Source of the DNA: Cytophagales bacterium
Lineage (GTDB): Bacteria > Bacteroidota > Bacteroidia > Cytophagales > Cyclobacteriaceae
DNA: 34,701 nt
Assembly: GCA_029262955.1 (NCBI GenBank)
Contig: JAJCYL010000173.1
Location: forward strand, 1 to 34,701
Direction: 5' to 3'
The notes under the pieces were generated by a model. That model was not told the DNA's origin. It worked only from the letters and a program-made list of their open reading frames with translations, and made no database searches. The position numbers and the translations under genes are program-made. Each line of letters begins with the position of its first letter. The first letter of the stretch is position 1. Of this stretch, positions 14,696-23,121 are shown piece by piece.

Positions 14696-16457
14696 TCAAG
14701 TGTTCTAATTCAGCAAAGCGTTCCTTAACCAGGGCAGTAAGTTCTTGTCGTAGCATTTCACCCCGTATCTTCCTTCTTTTTAATTTCCGTACTCTTCTTG
14801 CTAATTCCTTGTCGTTAATTGTATCTCCGAGCCAATACTCAAAATCTTTGTTTTCAATATGGTGTTGAATAGTTTCGACAGGTAACCTGGGTATTACCTC
14901 ACAAAATTCCCAAAGACTGGCAGCAGCATTTATCCCCTGTGTTGATCCGTTCAAGTGAAAATAAAACCTTTTCGATTCCGGCAAAGGAGCTCTTAAATAT
15001 TTATGTAGATGCCTCACATGAGGGACAGTTCGTTGAACTTTTCCATATTCAATAATTCCTGAACATTTAGTATCCCTGTTCTTCATATCATCTACGCAGA
15101 TAAATGCCTGGCCACCTACAAGCGATTCGATTTTTTGATAGTCAACAAGGTTGAGATGACCATTCATTAAGTCCTTCAGTAATTCAACTTCATCGGGGTC
15201 TTTCATTTTTGTAATCATCCAATGATCCATTTTTCTTAGCACAACAGGAGAAAGCTGGCTGGGTTGATAGGTGATTAATCCCATTCCTCCCTCATCCATA
15301 TGATCCACAATCAGATCTGTAAGCTCATTTCCATTTCTCGGACAGAAATATTGAGCCTCATCCAGCAATATCCAATGTGGTTCGCCTTTTTGCTTTCTCA
15401 TGCTATACAAGGCTCGTAGCAGATCGGCAGTATAAGCCATTTTTTGATCAATAGAATATTGCGAAAGATCAATTATAAGACTAAGGTTAGAATACTCGAT
15501 GAGCGTCACCACATCTCCTACCGGAAGAGGATGGGTATCTGTTCCTCCTAATAATATGGTTTGCGAAAAAGCTCTAATCCCATGGTAGTCCCCTTCGGGG
15601 TCAATCAGGCACACCTGGTATTCTAATTTGAGTAATTGCTCCACCATGAATCCCGCCAGCCAGGACTTGCCGCTTCTACTTGAGCCCATGATTCCAAGGT
15701 TACTGTTCAGTAACGATATTGGATCCAGGTAAAATGGCTTGGCATCCTTTTTACCAAAAGGTAAGAGCAGTCTCGGTTTGGTCTTATGCTCGGGAATGAT
15801 ATCCTTCATCAGATCGTCTACGAATGACTTAACACCCGACCCACTTGGCTTGGTGAGAATAATGTCTGCGATGTTTTTAATTTCAGGAGTAGCATTGCCA
15901 ACTGCTACCGAGAGTTCGACTTGTTCAAATAAACTCCTGTCATTCTGGGCGTCGCCAAAAGCGACAACATTATGGGGTGAGCACCCCAACTCATGCAATG
16001 CCATTCGTAATCCGGTACCCTTTGTAGCTCCCGGAGGTAAGATCATCACCGCCCCTTTATTGTATTCTACTGTGGCGGCATATTCTGTTTTTGATAAGAC
16101 GTCTATAACCACCTTATCATGGGGCACCCAGGTTGCAGCGATGGCCATTCCAACCTCAATCGGGATATTGAGAGCCAGTAATTGTTTCTTGACGTCTGGG
16201 GCGAGTTCCCCAAATGGGAGAGAGACGGAGTCATTCCGAGGGAAAAAAATAGCCGCTCCATTTTCTGCAACAATGGCTTCGCATATGTCTTCAAAAAAAG
16301 TAATATCAGGAATTACCTTGAGCCTTCGGCCAGTTACGAGTATAATAGTGAAACCCTCACTATGAGCGTTCTGCAGAGTAACCTTGACCTCTTCTCCAAT
16401 TTCATCTGTTTCAGTAAGGGTACCATCAAGATCAAAAGCGAGTATTTTAAGGTACAT
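14691..16457 (-). CDS. HAD (Cof-type) phosphatase fused to HerA/FtsK-like ATPase
   Basis: Residues 1-215 form a complete HAD phosphatase: DLDGT (9-13), VTGR (41-44), Lys146 in GATKGTG and GDAQND (168-173). Residues 230-490 form a P-loop ATPase of the HerA/FtsK type: Walker A GSSRSGKS (258-265), LIDPEGDYHG (284-293) and Walker B WILLDEAQ (362-369). The tail (495-588), with SLWEFCEVIP, HHIENKDFEYWLGD and a basic end, resembles the small DUF5752-type helical domain. All catalytic residues of both enzymes are present. The role is unknown: possibilities include an ATP-driven phosphatase acting on sugar phosphates or a nucleic-acid-bound phosphatase. No nuclease partner gene lies beside it. Confidence 0.9.
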   Translation of the reverse strand: MYLKILAFDLDGTLTETDEIGEEVKVTLQNAHSEGFTIILVTGRRLKVIPDITFFEDICEAIVAENGAAIFFPRNDSVSLPFGELAPDVKKQLLALNIPIEVGMAIAATWVPHDKVVIDVLSKTEYAATVEYNKGAVMILPPGATKGTGLRMALHELGCSPHNVVAFGDAQNDRSLFEQVELSVAVGNATPEIKNIADIILTKPSGSGVKSFVDDLMKDIIPEHKTKPRLLLPFGKKDAKPFYLDPISLLNSNLGIMGSSRSGKSWLAGFMVEQLLKLEYQVCLIDPEGDYHGIRAFSQTILLGGTDTHPLPVGDVVTLIEYSNLSLIIDLSQYSIDQKMAYTADLLRALYSMRKQKGEPHWILLDEAQYFCPRNGNELTDLIVDHMDEGGMGLITYQPSQLSPVVLRKMDHWMITKMKDPDEVELLKDLMNGHLNLVDYQKIESLVGGQAFICVDDMKNRDTKCSGIIEYGKVQRTVPHVRHLHKYLRAPLPESKRFYFHLNGSTQGINAAASLWEFCEVIPRLPVETIQHHIENKDFEYWLGDTINDKELARRVRKLKRRKIRGEMLRQELTALVKERFAELEHLI

Positions 16458-16479
16458 TCATTTTAATGTTAGGGATTAA

Positions 16480-16498
16480 CGAGAAACTCAATTTCTCG
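16480..16498. promoter_or_regulatory. Stem-loop in the HAD-ATPase leader
   Basis: CGAGAAA (16480-16486) and TTTCTCG (16492-16498) form a perfect seven-pair stem with loop CTCAA. It lies 22 bases upstream of the HAD-ATPase start and has no T-run on the minus side, so it is more likely a leader hairpin than a terminator. Confidence 0.35.
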
Positions 16499-16527
16499 CA
16501 ACAAACTTCTTGACTTTGTGGCACTAA

Positions 16528-16558
16528 TGGAATGATTTCGGTCAGCCTGTGGAATGAT
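16528..16558. promoter_or_regulatory. Direct repeat TGGAATGAT, 22 bases apart
   Basis: TGGAATGAT occurs at 16528-16536 and again at 16550-16558, two helical turns apart. It lies 70-100 bases upstream of the HAD-ATPase start. The position suits an activator site, but a chance repeat is possible. Confidence 0.3.
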
Positions 16559-16651
16559 CTTCAACTTCTCATGCTTCCACCATATTCAATTCAGAAGTCC
16601 ATTAAAAAAGGCGTGAATTTCTTCACTCCCGTCACCACCCTAACCAACTAT

Positions 16652-17965
16652 CTAGAAGGAAAATCCTATTTCAAATTCCCATTGGCGCATTTTCAGTTCG
16701 ATCTCTTGCTGATCTGGTGCTTCGAAAGGGTTTGGTCCTTTCACGCTTTGAGAGAAGCCATGCATAGCAGTAAAACTGATTTCGTATTTGTCAGATAGTT
16801 CTTTGGAGAAACCTAATGTTGCGTGCTTGTCAATCACTCCTGGAGCCAGTATATTAAACATTACCTCGCTTCCTGCAATCGGTTGTTGTCCTATCGAAAA
16901 TCCACCTCTTAAAACCCAGGATTCAAATCCACTAAACTCAGTACCCAATTTGACCACAGTGATATCATTCCATCCGAATCCAGACCCTTCGTTTTCACCT
17001 AGTGCCACCTGATTGGGATTCGGAGTAAATCCACCTGAACCATCAGGAAATGCCGGTGGCAGTTCAGCAGGATTTAATGGATTACCTACTGAATTTACAT
17101 TGCTATAAAAGACTTGTTGTACATCAGCTGCAAACAGCCAATCCTGAAGTTGATAGGCTAAACCAGCTATCCATCTACTGGGAATGTCGAAGTCACCTCC
17201 CTCAGCGAATAGGCCCGCATAATCCTCGAACTCACTCATGCGGATTTTACTCTGATAAGAAGCTCCAGCAGTCAACCCCGGAGCTATTTTTCCCAAATAA
17301 CCTACTCCGAAGCCAAAGCCGGTGGAATTATCATGACCGTTATCACTGAGTCTATTTGGATCCGAGGACATGCCCATATTGCCAAATTGCTCTAGCCCTG
17401 TGGCTTTAAACCGTTGGTAAGCAAAAATACCCGAAACACCGAGGCTGTGGTTCTCACCAAATTTACGTGAATAGGTAGCATTTAAAAAAAGTTGACTAAG
17501 GTCCACTCCGGTCGGATTCGAACCGCCAAATACTGGCTGCGGATATTCCGTGTTCATACCCCCATGGCCATAAATTGCCAGTCCCAGCGCTTGATCAGCT
17601 TGAAAAGCCCAGTTTACACCTATTGACGGAATTACAAAGAATTCCTTATCACTTTCAACGCTACCGGGAGCAAGACCAAATGTTCCTGGCAATCCAGATG
17701 GGTTGCCTGTGACGGTGAACTCTCTAACGGGTATGAAGGTGGCTACATTAATGTCGACCCGGGTATCCAAAAAAGCAGCTGCAGCTGGATTAGTTGCCAC
17801 ACCTAAAGCATCCCGAAATAGTGCCACACCTGCTCCCGCGGTACCCTTAGCGCGGATACCATGACCATGGCTCAAATACCCATTGGTAGCTGAGGCTTCA
17901 GTCATTAAAAGAGCACCTGCCAAAACCAATAGAAATAGTCTCAAGTTATTGATCAGATTTTTCAT
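16652..17965 (-). CDS. OmpP1/FadL/TodX-type outer-membrane transport protein
   Basis: The 437-residue protein has a signal peptide (LFLLVLAGALLMTEASA, cleavage before TNGY). The mature start, NGYLSHGHGIRAKGTAGAGVALFRDA when split at its glycines, is the classic FadL-family N-terminal hatch. The rest is an amphipathic beta-barrel ending in Phe, the outer-membrane assembly signal. FadL channels carry hydrophobic compounds across the outer membrane. It lies 159 bases downstream of the DsrE gene on the same strand, so it may belong to the sulfur operon and handle hydrophobic or sulfur-rich molecules; that link is inference. Confidence 0.9.
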   Translation of the reverse strand: MKNLINNLRLFLLVLAGALLMTEASATNGYLSHGHGIRAKGTAGAGVALFRDALGVATNPAAAAFLDTRVDINVATFIPVREFTVTGNPSGLPGTFGLAPGSVESDKEFFVIPSIGVNWAFQADQALGLAIYGHGGMNTEYPQPVFGGSNPTGVDLSQLFLNATYSRKFGENHSLGVSGIFAYQRFKATGLEQFGNMGMSSDPNRLSDNGHDNSTGFGFGVGYLGKIAPGLTAGASYQSKIRMSEFEDYAGLFAEGGDFDIPSRWIAGLAYQLQDWLFAADVQQVFYSNVNSVGNPLNPAELPPAFPDGSGGFTPNPNQVALGENEGSGFGWNDITVVKLGTEFSGFESWVLRGGFSIGQQPIAGSEVMFNILAPGVIDKHATLGFSKELSDKYEISFTAMHGFSQSVKGPNPFEAPDQQEIELKMRQWEFEIGFSF

Positions 17966-18124
17966 GACTCAAAAATTTAGTTTATAGTGAATCCCTGTTA
18001 GTTAGAATTTAAACCCGGATTTGTCACTAGAGTTTTGTTATGAAGGGTTAAAGCACAAGAAAATCAAGTACTTAGGTCGAGGAGATCTATGAAGGACAGT
18101 TTAACAATCTCCAACAACACCCTT

Positions 18125-18646
18125 CTAAACGAAAATTATTTGAGATCCCTCACCTTCTGCTAAGGCGTACATATCACCAACAGTTATGATATCCTTAACC
18201 TCATCAATCAAATCCTCTTTATTGAGATGAAACATATCCGCAGCGAGTTTGCAAGCATAAATTTCTCCACCACTTGCATCAATAATCTCAAGGAATTCAC
18301 TCACCTCAGGAATATCAAGTTTGTCCATCTCTTTTTTCATCATCGTTGAAGCTAAAGCTTCGAATCCGGGTAATCCACCAATCATTGTAGGCAAATTCCG
18401 CATGAAAGCAGGATTCCCTACCGTGGCAGTATGAAGATGATCCGACTTGACTTTGGTGATAGCATCGAGACCAAAGAAGGTAAAAAACATCTTGGCTTCC
18501 ATACCCTCCATGAGTGCACCATTAGCCATAATTAGCGCCGCATAGACGTCCTCTAAAGTACCTCTGGCGCATATTACCAAAACTTTCTTGACCGGCTTTT
18601 TTTCTTGTTGGTCAACTACTGGTTTATTTTCTAAAACAGTTTCCAT
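18125..18646 (-). CDS. DsrE/DsrF-family (DsrE2-like) sulfur-relay protein
   Basis: The domain from about residue 20 to 173 is DsrE-like: KKVLVICARGTLEDVYAALI at the start, MFFTFFGLDAI in the middle and GGEIYACKLAADMF near the end. Cys132 in IYACKLA is the position of the conserved sulfane-carrying cysteine. About 20 polar residues precede the domain. Relatives pass persulfide sulfur between carriers such as rhodanese, TusA and DsrC. The gene starts 50 bases after the DsrC/TusE-like gene and is probably in one transcript with it and the flavoprotein gene. Confidence 0.87.
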   Translation of the reverse strand: METVLENKPVVDQQEKKPVKKVLVICARGTLEDVYAALIMANGALMEGMEAKMFFTFFGLDAITKVKSDHLHTATVGNPAFMRNLPTMIGGLPGFEALASTMMKKEMDKLDIPEVSEFLEIIDASGGEIYACKLAADMFHLNKEDLIDEVKDIITVGDMYALAEGEGSQIIFV

Positions 18647-18696
18647 GATTTTATCTTTATGTGTTACAAAAAAGTTAGTTTAGATAAGGCCCACTT

Positions 18697-19008
18697 TTAG
18701 ACGCAGCTTACTGGTTTCGGAATCCCGGCTATTCGGCTAGATTTCTTGAGTGGTCCACCTGGAAATAGTTTGTAGAATTCCTTAATGTCTACTACTCCCG
18801 ATTTACCGACCTTTCGAATGCTTATAGGAACACCCTCGTTATGCTTTGCTCTCAAATAATTGAGCACTTCAAAATGCCTGTCTGTCAACTGGATATTCTC
18901 TTCTTGAGCTATCTGCTGTGCGACATCTTCAGTCCACTGAGTGGTATCAATTAGATACCCCTCTTCGTTGACGTCAACTGTGTTTCCTGCTATTGTTAAT
19001 TGTGACAT
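18697..19008 (-). CDS. DsrC/TusE-family protein with a single C-terminal cysteine
   Basis: The 103-residue product (start at 19008, MSQLTIAGNTVDV) is a full-length DsrC-family protein: DEEGYL-like NEEGYLID, TDRHFEVLNYLR and the C-terminal arm FPGGPLKKSSRIAGIPKPVSCV split around its prolines. The penultimate Cys102 (CysA) is present. The second cysteine of true DsrC, eleven residues earlier, is replaced by Ser91. That pattern defines the TusE-like branch. The earlier ATG at 19047 would add a non-homologous extension. The partners tusBCD or dsrAB are not in the window; the gene sits between an SQR-like flavoprotein and a DsrE protein. Confidence 0.9.
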   Translation of the reverse strand: MSQLTIAGNTVDVNEEGYLIDTTQWTEDVAQQIAQEENIQLTDRHFEVLNYLRAKHNEGVPISIRKVGKSGVVDIKEFYKLFPGGPLKKSSRIAGIPKPVSCV

Positions 19009-19057
19009 GATTTTATGTTTTGTGGTTATTAGATATTTAAAACTCAATATTCATTAT

Positions 19058-20299
19058 TTATACTTCAACCTCTTTACCCGCCATTGACATCTCTGTTGAA
19101 ACAGGTAAGGTTTTACCTGTCAGGAGCATGTGCCAATAGATCCACTTGAAAAACATCTTACCCATATGATTCAGCCTGGTAACCTTGAGTAAACCCATAG
19201 GGCCTACTACAGGGAAAGGGTATTTTCCTGGTAATGGTTCTGTATCGTAGTTGAAATCAATCAGGGTTGCTTTACCAAATCCCGTCTCAATAAAACAATT
19301 GGCGTGACCATCAAATTTTGCGGATAGTGGCCTTCCAGCAACATAATCAAGGATATTCTCGGTTAGTATTTCCGCTTCAAAGTGGGCGACTGCACCAGCC
19401 TTTGAAGTAGGCACATTAGTCGCATCTCCTATTATAAAAATATTTTCGTAATTCTTGGATTGCAAAGTGTGTTTGTCGGTTGGGATAAAATTTAGATCAT
19501 CCTCATCACCCATCCCACTATTCTCCACCATATCGTCGCCTTTATTAACCGGTACGGACACCAGCAAATCAAAAGGCACTTCAATTCCCTCATAAGAGAT
19601 AAGTGTCTTTTTTTCTTCATCAACACTTTCGAGATAAAAGTCAGGAATGACATTTATCTGTTTTTCCTCCAGTAACTCACTTAGCATCGCCGTGGCTTTT
19701 GGTTTCGTGAAAGCTCCAGAAAGTGGGGTCACGTAAACAATCTCCACTTTATCCCGCATACCTTTTTCAGTAAAATAAGCATCAGCAAGAAATGCAAATT
19801 CAAGCGGGGCAACGGGGCATTTGAAAATTGTTTCGGCCAGATTAATTACTAATCGGCCTCCCTTCCAGTCTTTAAGTTTTTCAGCTAATTTTGTCGCCCC
19901 TTCGAAAGTATAAAAATCAAATATGTCTTTATACCAAAGTTTCCCTTTCAGGCCTTCTGTTTCTTCAGGTCTTGGAGTGCTTCCTGTAGCGATTATTAAT
20001 AAGTCATAGGATAAGGCTTCTCCATTTTTGAGATTTACCGTATTCTTTTCAGGCTCGATTTTCTTGACCTCTTCAAAAATTGCGTTTATGCCTTTTGGAA
20101 AGAACTCTCGCTTAGGTTTGACAACTTCCTCCTTTTGGTACATTCCAAAGGGAATAAAAAGGAAACCTGGCTGATAATAATGCAATTCATCTTTATCAAC
20201 AATGGTTATTTCCCAATCACGCTTGTCAAGTTTCTTATGGAGCTTATTCAGCATCATGGTTCCTGCAGTGCCTGCTCCTATGATCAATAGTTTTTTCAT
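19058..20299 (-). CDS. Sulfide:quinone oxidoreductase-like flavoprotein
   Basis: The 413-residue chain is a two-dinucleotide-fold flavoprotein: GAGTAG (8-13) at the start, YDLLIIATGS (98-107) and the FAD-binding GDATNVPTSKAGAVAH (291-306). Two cysteines sit where SQR-type enzymes carry redox cysteines: Cys161 in FKCPVAPLEF and Cys335 in ANCFIETG. The C-terminal amphipathic segment (KMFFKWIYWHMLL) could anchor it to the membrane. It probably oxidises sulfide to sulfane sulfur and reduces quinone. It heads the run of flavoprotein, DsrC/TusE and DsrE genes with about 50-base gaps. The SQR subtype cannot be set by eye. Confidence 0.83.
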   Translation of the reverse strand: MKKLLIIGAGTAGTMMLNKLHKKLDKRDWEITIVDKDELHYYQPGFLFIPFGMYQKEEVVKPKREFFPKGINAIFEEVKKIEPEKNTVNLKNGEALSYDLLIIATGSTPRPEETEGLKGKLWYKDIFDFYTFEGATKLAEKLKDWKGGRLVINLAETIFKCPVAPLEFAFLADAYFTEKGMRDKVEIVYVTPLSGAFTKPKATAMLSELLEEKQINVIPDFYLESVDEEKKTLISYEGIEVPFDLLVSVPVNKGDDMVENSGMGDEDDLNFIPTDKHTLQSKNYENIFIIGDATNVPTSKAGAVAHFEAEILTENILDYVAGRPLSAKFDGHANCFIETGFGKATLIDFNYDTEPLPGKYPFPVVGPMGLLKVTRLNHMGKMFFKWIYWHMLLTGKTLPVSTEMSMAGKEVEV

Positions 20300-20367
20300 C
20301 CTGATAGGATTTTAATGAATAAGTAAGCTAAATAAGTGACCCAGGATTGAATTAATTATGACCATCA

Positions 20368-20460
20368 TCAGTCACCGGGGTGAGTGTTGTCAGTTGGCAT
20401 TGGAATCACATCCTTTAACTGTCCCTTCTTAATTCCCATCTCTGGATTGAGCAATCTCAT
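20368..20460 (-). CDS. Possible 30-residue leader peptide or relic upstream of the sulfur operon
   Basis: An ATG at 20460 on the minus strand opens a short frame: MRLLNPEMGIKKGQLKDVIP followed by MPTDNTHPGD and a stop. The sequence reads like protein and is open for a few codons upstream of the ATG as well. It ends 68 bases before the flavoprotein start. It may be a real small protein, a leader or the tail of a lost gene; no family is recognised. Confidence 0.3.
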   Translation of the reverse strand: MRLLNPEMGIKKGQLKDVIPMPTDNTHPGD

Positions 20461-20539
20461 AAATCTGGATGACTGATTTCATATAGCCGTGGTAAGTGAT
20501 GTAGTAGCTTTATCTAATTACTATTAAAATACCACGACG

Positions 20540-21169
20540 ATGAAAAACAAAATTCAAGATTTACTGTATTACGGAGCAGGATTAGCAATTATTGCCAAAG
20601 AGAAAATAGAGCATCTACTGGATGATATTATTGAAAGTGACCCGGAGATCAGGAAGGTAGGAGAGGAAGGTGTCAAAGGAATAATCACCAGGTCTGATGA
20701 GGCCAAAAAATCGTTTGAGAAATGGTTAGATGAAGTAACTTCAGAAATTTCTGAAAAAAGCGGTGCAACAAAGGAAGTCGTTTCAGATTTTATTGCAGAG
20801 ACATTAGCTAAACCCATCCACAAGAAGCACGATTTGGAGGCCAAAATTAAGGAAACCTCTCTCCATATTTCTGAAAAGGCCTCAATCACTTATGAGGAAG
20901 CCAAAGAACGGGTTGAAGGATTGGTGGCCGATTTGCATGACTTCAAATCTGAAGTCACAAACAAATTGGAAAACAGTGCCCTCGATCTGGAAAAAAAGGC
21001 AAAAAACATTAAAGATTCAGGCGAAAACTTCTGGGACGAATTCAAAACCCGATGCGAATCTGGAGAAACAGAAGTTAAGTCAAGTTTGAGCAGACTGGGA
21101 TCCAAACTGAGGAAACGGCTACATATCGCCGATGCTTCAGAAAAAGAAAGCATGGAGAATCATTACTAG
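20540..21169 (+). CDS. Phasin-like amphipathic helical protein
   Basis: The 209-residue protein is charged and almost entirely helical by pattern. A short N-terminal amphipathic segment (DLLYYGAGLAIIAKEKIEHL) is followed by repeated heptad-like Lys/Glu-rich stretches (KSFEKWLDEVTSEISEKSG, ETSLHISEKASITYEEAKER). The N-terminus resembles phasin/PhaF-type granule or membrane-coating proteins. It has no signal peptide or enzyme motif. No PHA synthase gene is in the window, so a stress-linked surface-coating or LEA-like role is equally possible. It is divergent from the sulfur operon and followed by the ArsA pair. Confidence 0.7.
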   Translation: MKNKIQDLLYYGAGLAIIAKEKIEHLLDDIIESDPEIRKVGEEGVKGIITRSDEAKKSFEKWLDEVTSEISEKSGATKEVVSDFIAETLAKPIHKKHDLEAKIKETSLHISEKASITYEEAKERVEGLVADLHDFKSEVTNKLENSALDLEKKAKNIKDSGENFWDEFKTRCESGETEVKSSLSRLGSKLRKRLHIADASEKESMENHY

Positions 21170-21186
21170 CAAACCAACAATAAGAA

Positions 21187-21285
21187 ATGAAGGGGCAGTT
21201 AACCAAAACAACGGTAGACCAAAATAATGATTCGCTAATGCGTGTTGGTTGCTGCTCCATCATAGTATCCACTAAATTATTATGA
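21187..21285 (+). CDS. Tiny Cys-Cys ORF overlapping the arsA start
   Basis: An ATG at 21187 opens a 32-residue frame: MKGQLTKTTVDQNNDSLMRV then GCCSIIVSTKLL. Its TGA overlaps the arsA ATG (ATGA at 21282-21285), the geometry of translational coupling. The adjacent cysteines could bind arsenite or a thiophilic metal. ArsD, the usual ArsA partner, also has vicinal cysteines, but this peptide shows no other ArsD likeness. It may equally be the residue of a deleted upstream gene. Confidence 0.4.
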   Translation: MKGQLTKTTVDQNNDSLMRVGCCSIIVSTKLL

Positions 21286-23075
21286 AAGAAAGTCTAAGGA
21301 CCTATTTGTTTTTTACCGGAAAAGGAGGTGTTGGAAAAACATCACTGGCCTGTGCTACCGCCGTTCAAATGGCTGATGCCGGTAAAGTGGTGTTGTTGGT
21401 AAGCACCGATCCGGCATCCAATTTAAAAGATGTATTGGAAAGCACTGTGGATGAAAAAGTTAAGCCTATAAAAGGAATCAATAATCTCTTTGCCATTAAC
21501 ATAGATCCTGAAAATGCAGCTGAAGAATATCGCAATCGCGTCACACAACCATTGGAAGGTATTGCATCCAAAGAAGAGATAAAAAAAATCAGAGAAGACC
21601 TGTCTGGTGCCTGCACTACTGAAATAGCCTCTTTTGATGAATTTTCTCGTTTTGTGTCCAGTGAAACTGATGTAGAAAAATATGATACGATCATCTTTGA
21701 CACTGCACCCACAGGACATACGTTAAGGTTGCTTGAATTACCCGCAGCCTGGTCTGGATTTACAGAGGAAAATCCGGATGGAGCCTCCTGCCTTGGTCCT
21801 ACATCCGCCCTCAAAAGCGGTAAGGAAAGATACCATAGGGTCGTAGCACGGTTGAGGGACACATCCTGTACAACATGCTACATTGTAGCAAGAGCAGATA
21901 AAGCATCCCTTAAAGAAGCTTCCCGAACCAGTGAGGAGTTAAAAGACTTGGGAATGAACAATCAACGATTATACATCAATGGTGTTTTTGAGGCCATTGA
22001 TCCTAATGATATGCTAGCCCAAAAAATAGAAAATTTAGCAAATGAGCAGCTCAGCGCAATTCCACCTAATTTGAAACAATTAGATACCAGGCAATTTCCC
22101 ATGCTCCCTTATAATGTTCTGGGTATTGAGAAACTCCGCTCACTTTTCAATCTTGAATTTCAGAAAAAATTTACTCAGAAAACCATAATTAAGCGAGAAA
22201 ACACCCAACAACTATTGGCAGGTATCGACCAATTGGCAGAAGACCTATGCTCCGAACAACAGCATGGTCTCATTATGACCATGGGTAAAGGAGGAGTTGG
22301 TAAAACCCTGGCTGCATCTGCCATAGCGGTATTGCTTGCTAAAAAGGGATTTGAAGTGCTTTTAACTACCACAGATCCTGCTGCACATATTCATGACTTT
22401 ATCAACCAGCTGGGTGAACTTCCCGCTACGTTGACTATTGAGCGAATTGATCCGAAAATAGAAACGGCACGCTATACTGAAAAGATATTGGAACAAAGAG
22501 GAAAGGGAATGGACGATGCAGGCAAGAAACTAATGCTGGAAGATCTAAAATCACCATGTACCGAAGAGGTTGCTGTCTTCCATGCTTTCTCAAAAGCCAT
22601 AAATATGGCCAAAAGAAAATTTGTAGTGATAGATACAGCTCCAACGGGACATACCCTGCTTCTATTAGACGCCACCGGAAGTTACCATCATGACATTATG
22701 CGAAACAATGCGAATGCAGACCGACTAAGAACACCCTACATGGCTTTGCAAGACCCTGAATTATCGAAAATAATTCTCGTTTCCCTGCCCGAAACCACAC
22801 CTATGCGAGAAGCAGCCTCTTTGCAGGAAGATTTGACACGGGCAGGTATAAAACCATATGCATGGTTAATCAACCAGAGTCTTTCCATGCTATCAGGAAT
22901 CTCAGACCCATTACTGAAAAGTCGTGCGAATGCAGAAACAGAAATCATTCAAACCATTAAAACAGAATATGCAGAAAGGACTTTTGGGATCCCATTTATT
23001 GCGGAACAACAATTACTCTCCTCGTTATTCAGTGCGCATTTGAAAATGCCCTATTCATCAATCAAAGTCAATTGA
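21282..23075 (+). CDS. arsA: ArsA-type ATPase, two fused halves
   Basis: The 597-residue protein is a tandem ArsA/GET3-family ATPase. The first half has Walker A GKGGVGKT (13-20) and DTAPTGHTLRLL (140-151). The second half has GKGGVGKT (335-342) and DTAPTGHTLLLL. All three arsenite-site cysteines of plasmid ArsA have counterparts: Cys111 in SGACTTEIA, Cys170 in GASCLGPT and Cys426 in SPCTEEVA. It would power an ArsB antimonite/arsenite pump. No arsB, arsC, arsD or arsR is present in the window, so it is an orphan here and may use a distant membrane partner or have a targeting role. A small Cys-Cys ORF overlaps its start. Confidence 0.92.
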   Translation: MKESLRTYLFFTGKGGVGKTSLACATAVQMADAGKVVLLVSTDPASNLKDVLESTVDEKVKPIKGINNLFAINIDPENAAEEYRNRVTQPLEGIASKEEIKKIREDLSGACTTEIASFDEFSRFVSSETDVEKYDTIIFDTAPTGHTLRLLELPAAWSGFTEENPDGASCLGPTSALKSGKERYHRVVARLRDTSCTTCYIVARADKASLKEASRTSEELKDLGMNNQRLYINGVFEAIDPNDMLAQKIENLANEQLSAIPPNLKQLDTRQFPMLPYNVLGIEKLRSLFNLEFQKKFTQKTIIKRENTQQLLAGIDQLAEDLCSEQQHGLIMTMGKGGVGKTLAASAIAVLLAKKGFEVLLTTTDPAAHIHDFINQLGELPATLTIERIDPKIETARYTEKILEQRGKGMDDAGKKLMLEDLKSPCTEEVAVFHAFSKAINMAKRKFVVIDTAPTGHTLLLLDATGSYHHDIMRNNANADRLRTPYMALQDPELSKIILVSLPETTPMREAASLQEDLTRAGIKPYAWLINQSLSMLSGISDPLLKSRANAETEIIQTIKTEYAERTFGIPFIAEQQLLSSLFSAHLKMPYSSIKVN

Positions 23076-23121
23076 CAGAGGTAATGACTTCATTAGATGA
23101 AAGGAGCCTGGTTCATATGGA

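Noticed and set aside
15739..16365. 208-codon plus-strand frame opposite the HAD-ATPase gene
   Set aside because: It is the antisense shadow of a gene with clear catalytic motifs; its own translation is low-complexity Ser/Thr/Pro-rich.
19009..19047. N-terminal extension of the DsrC/TusE gene
   Set aside because: DsrC-family proteins start near MSQLTIAGN; the added 13 residues are not conserved-looking.
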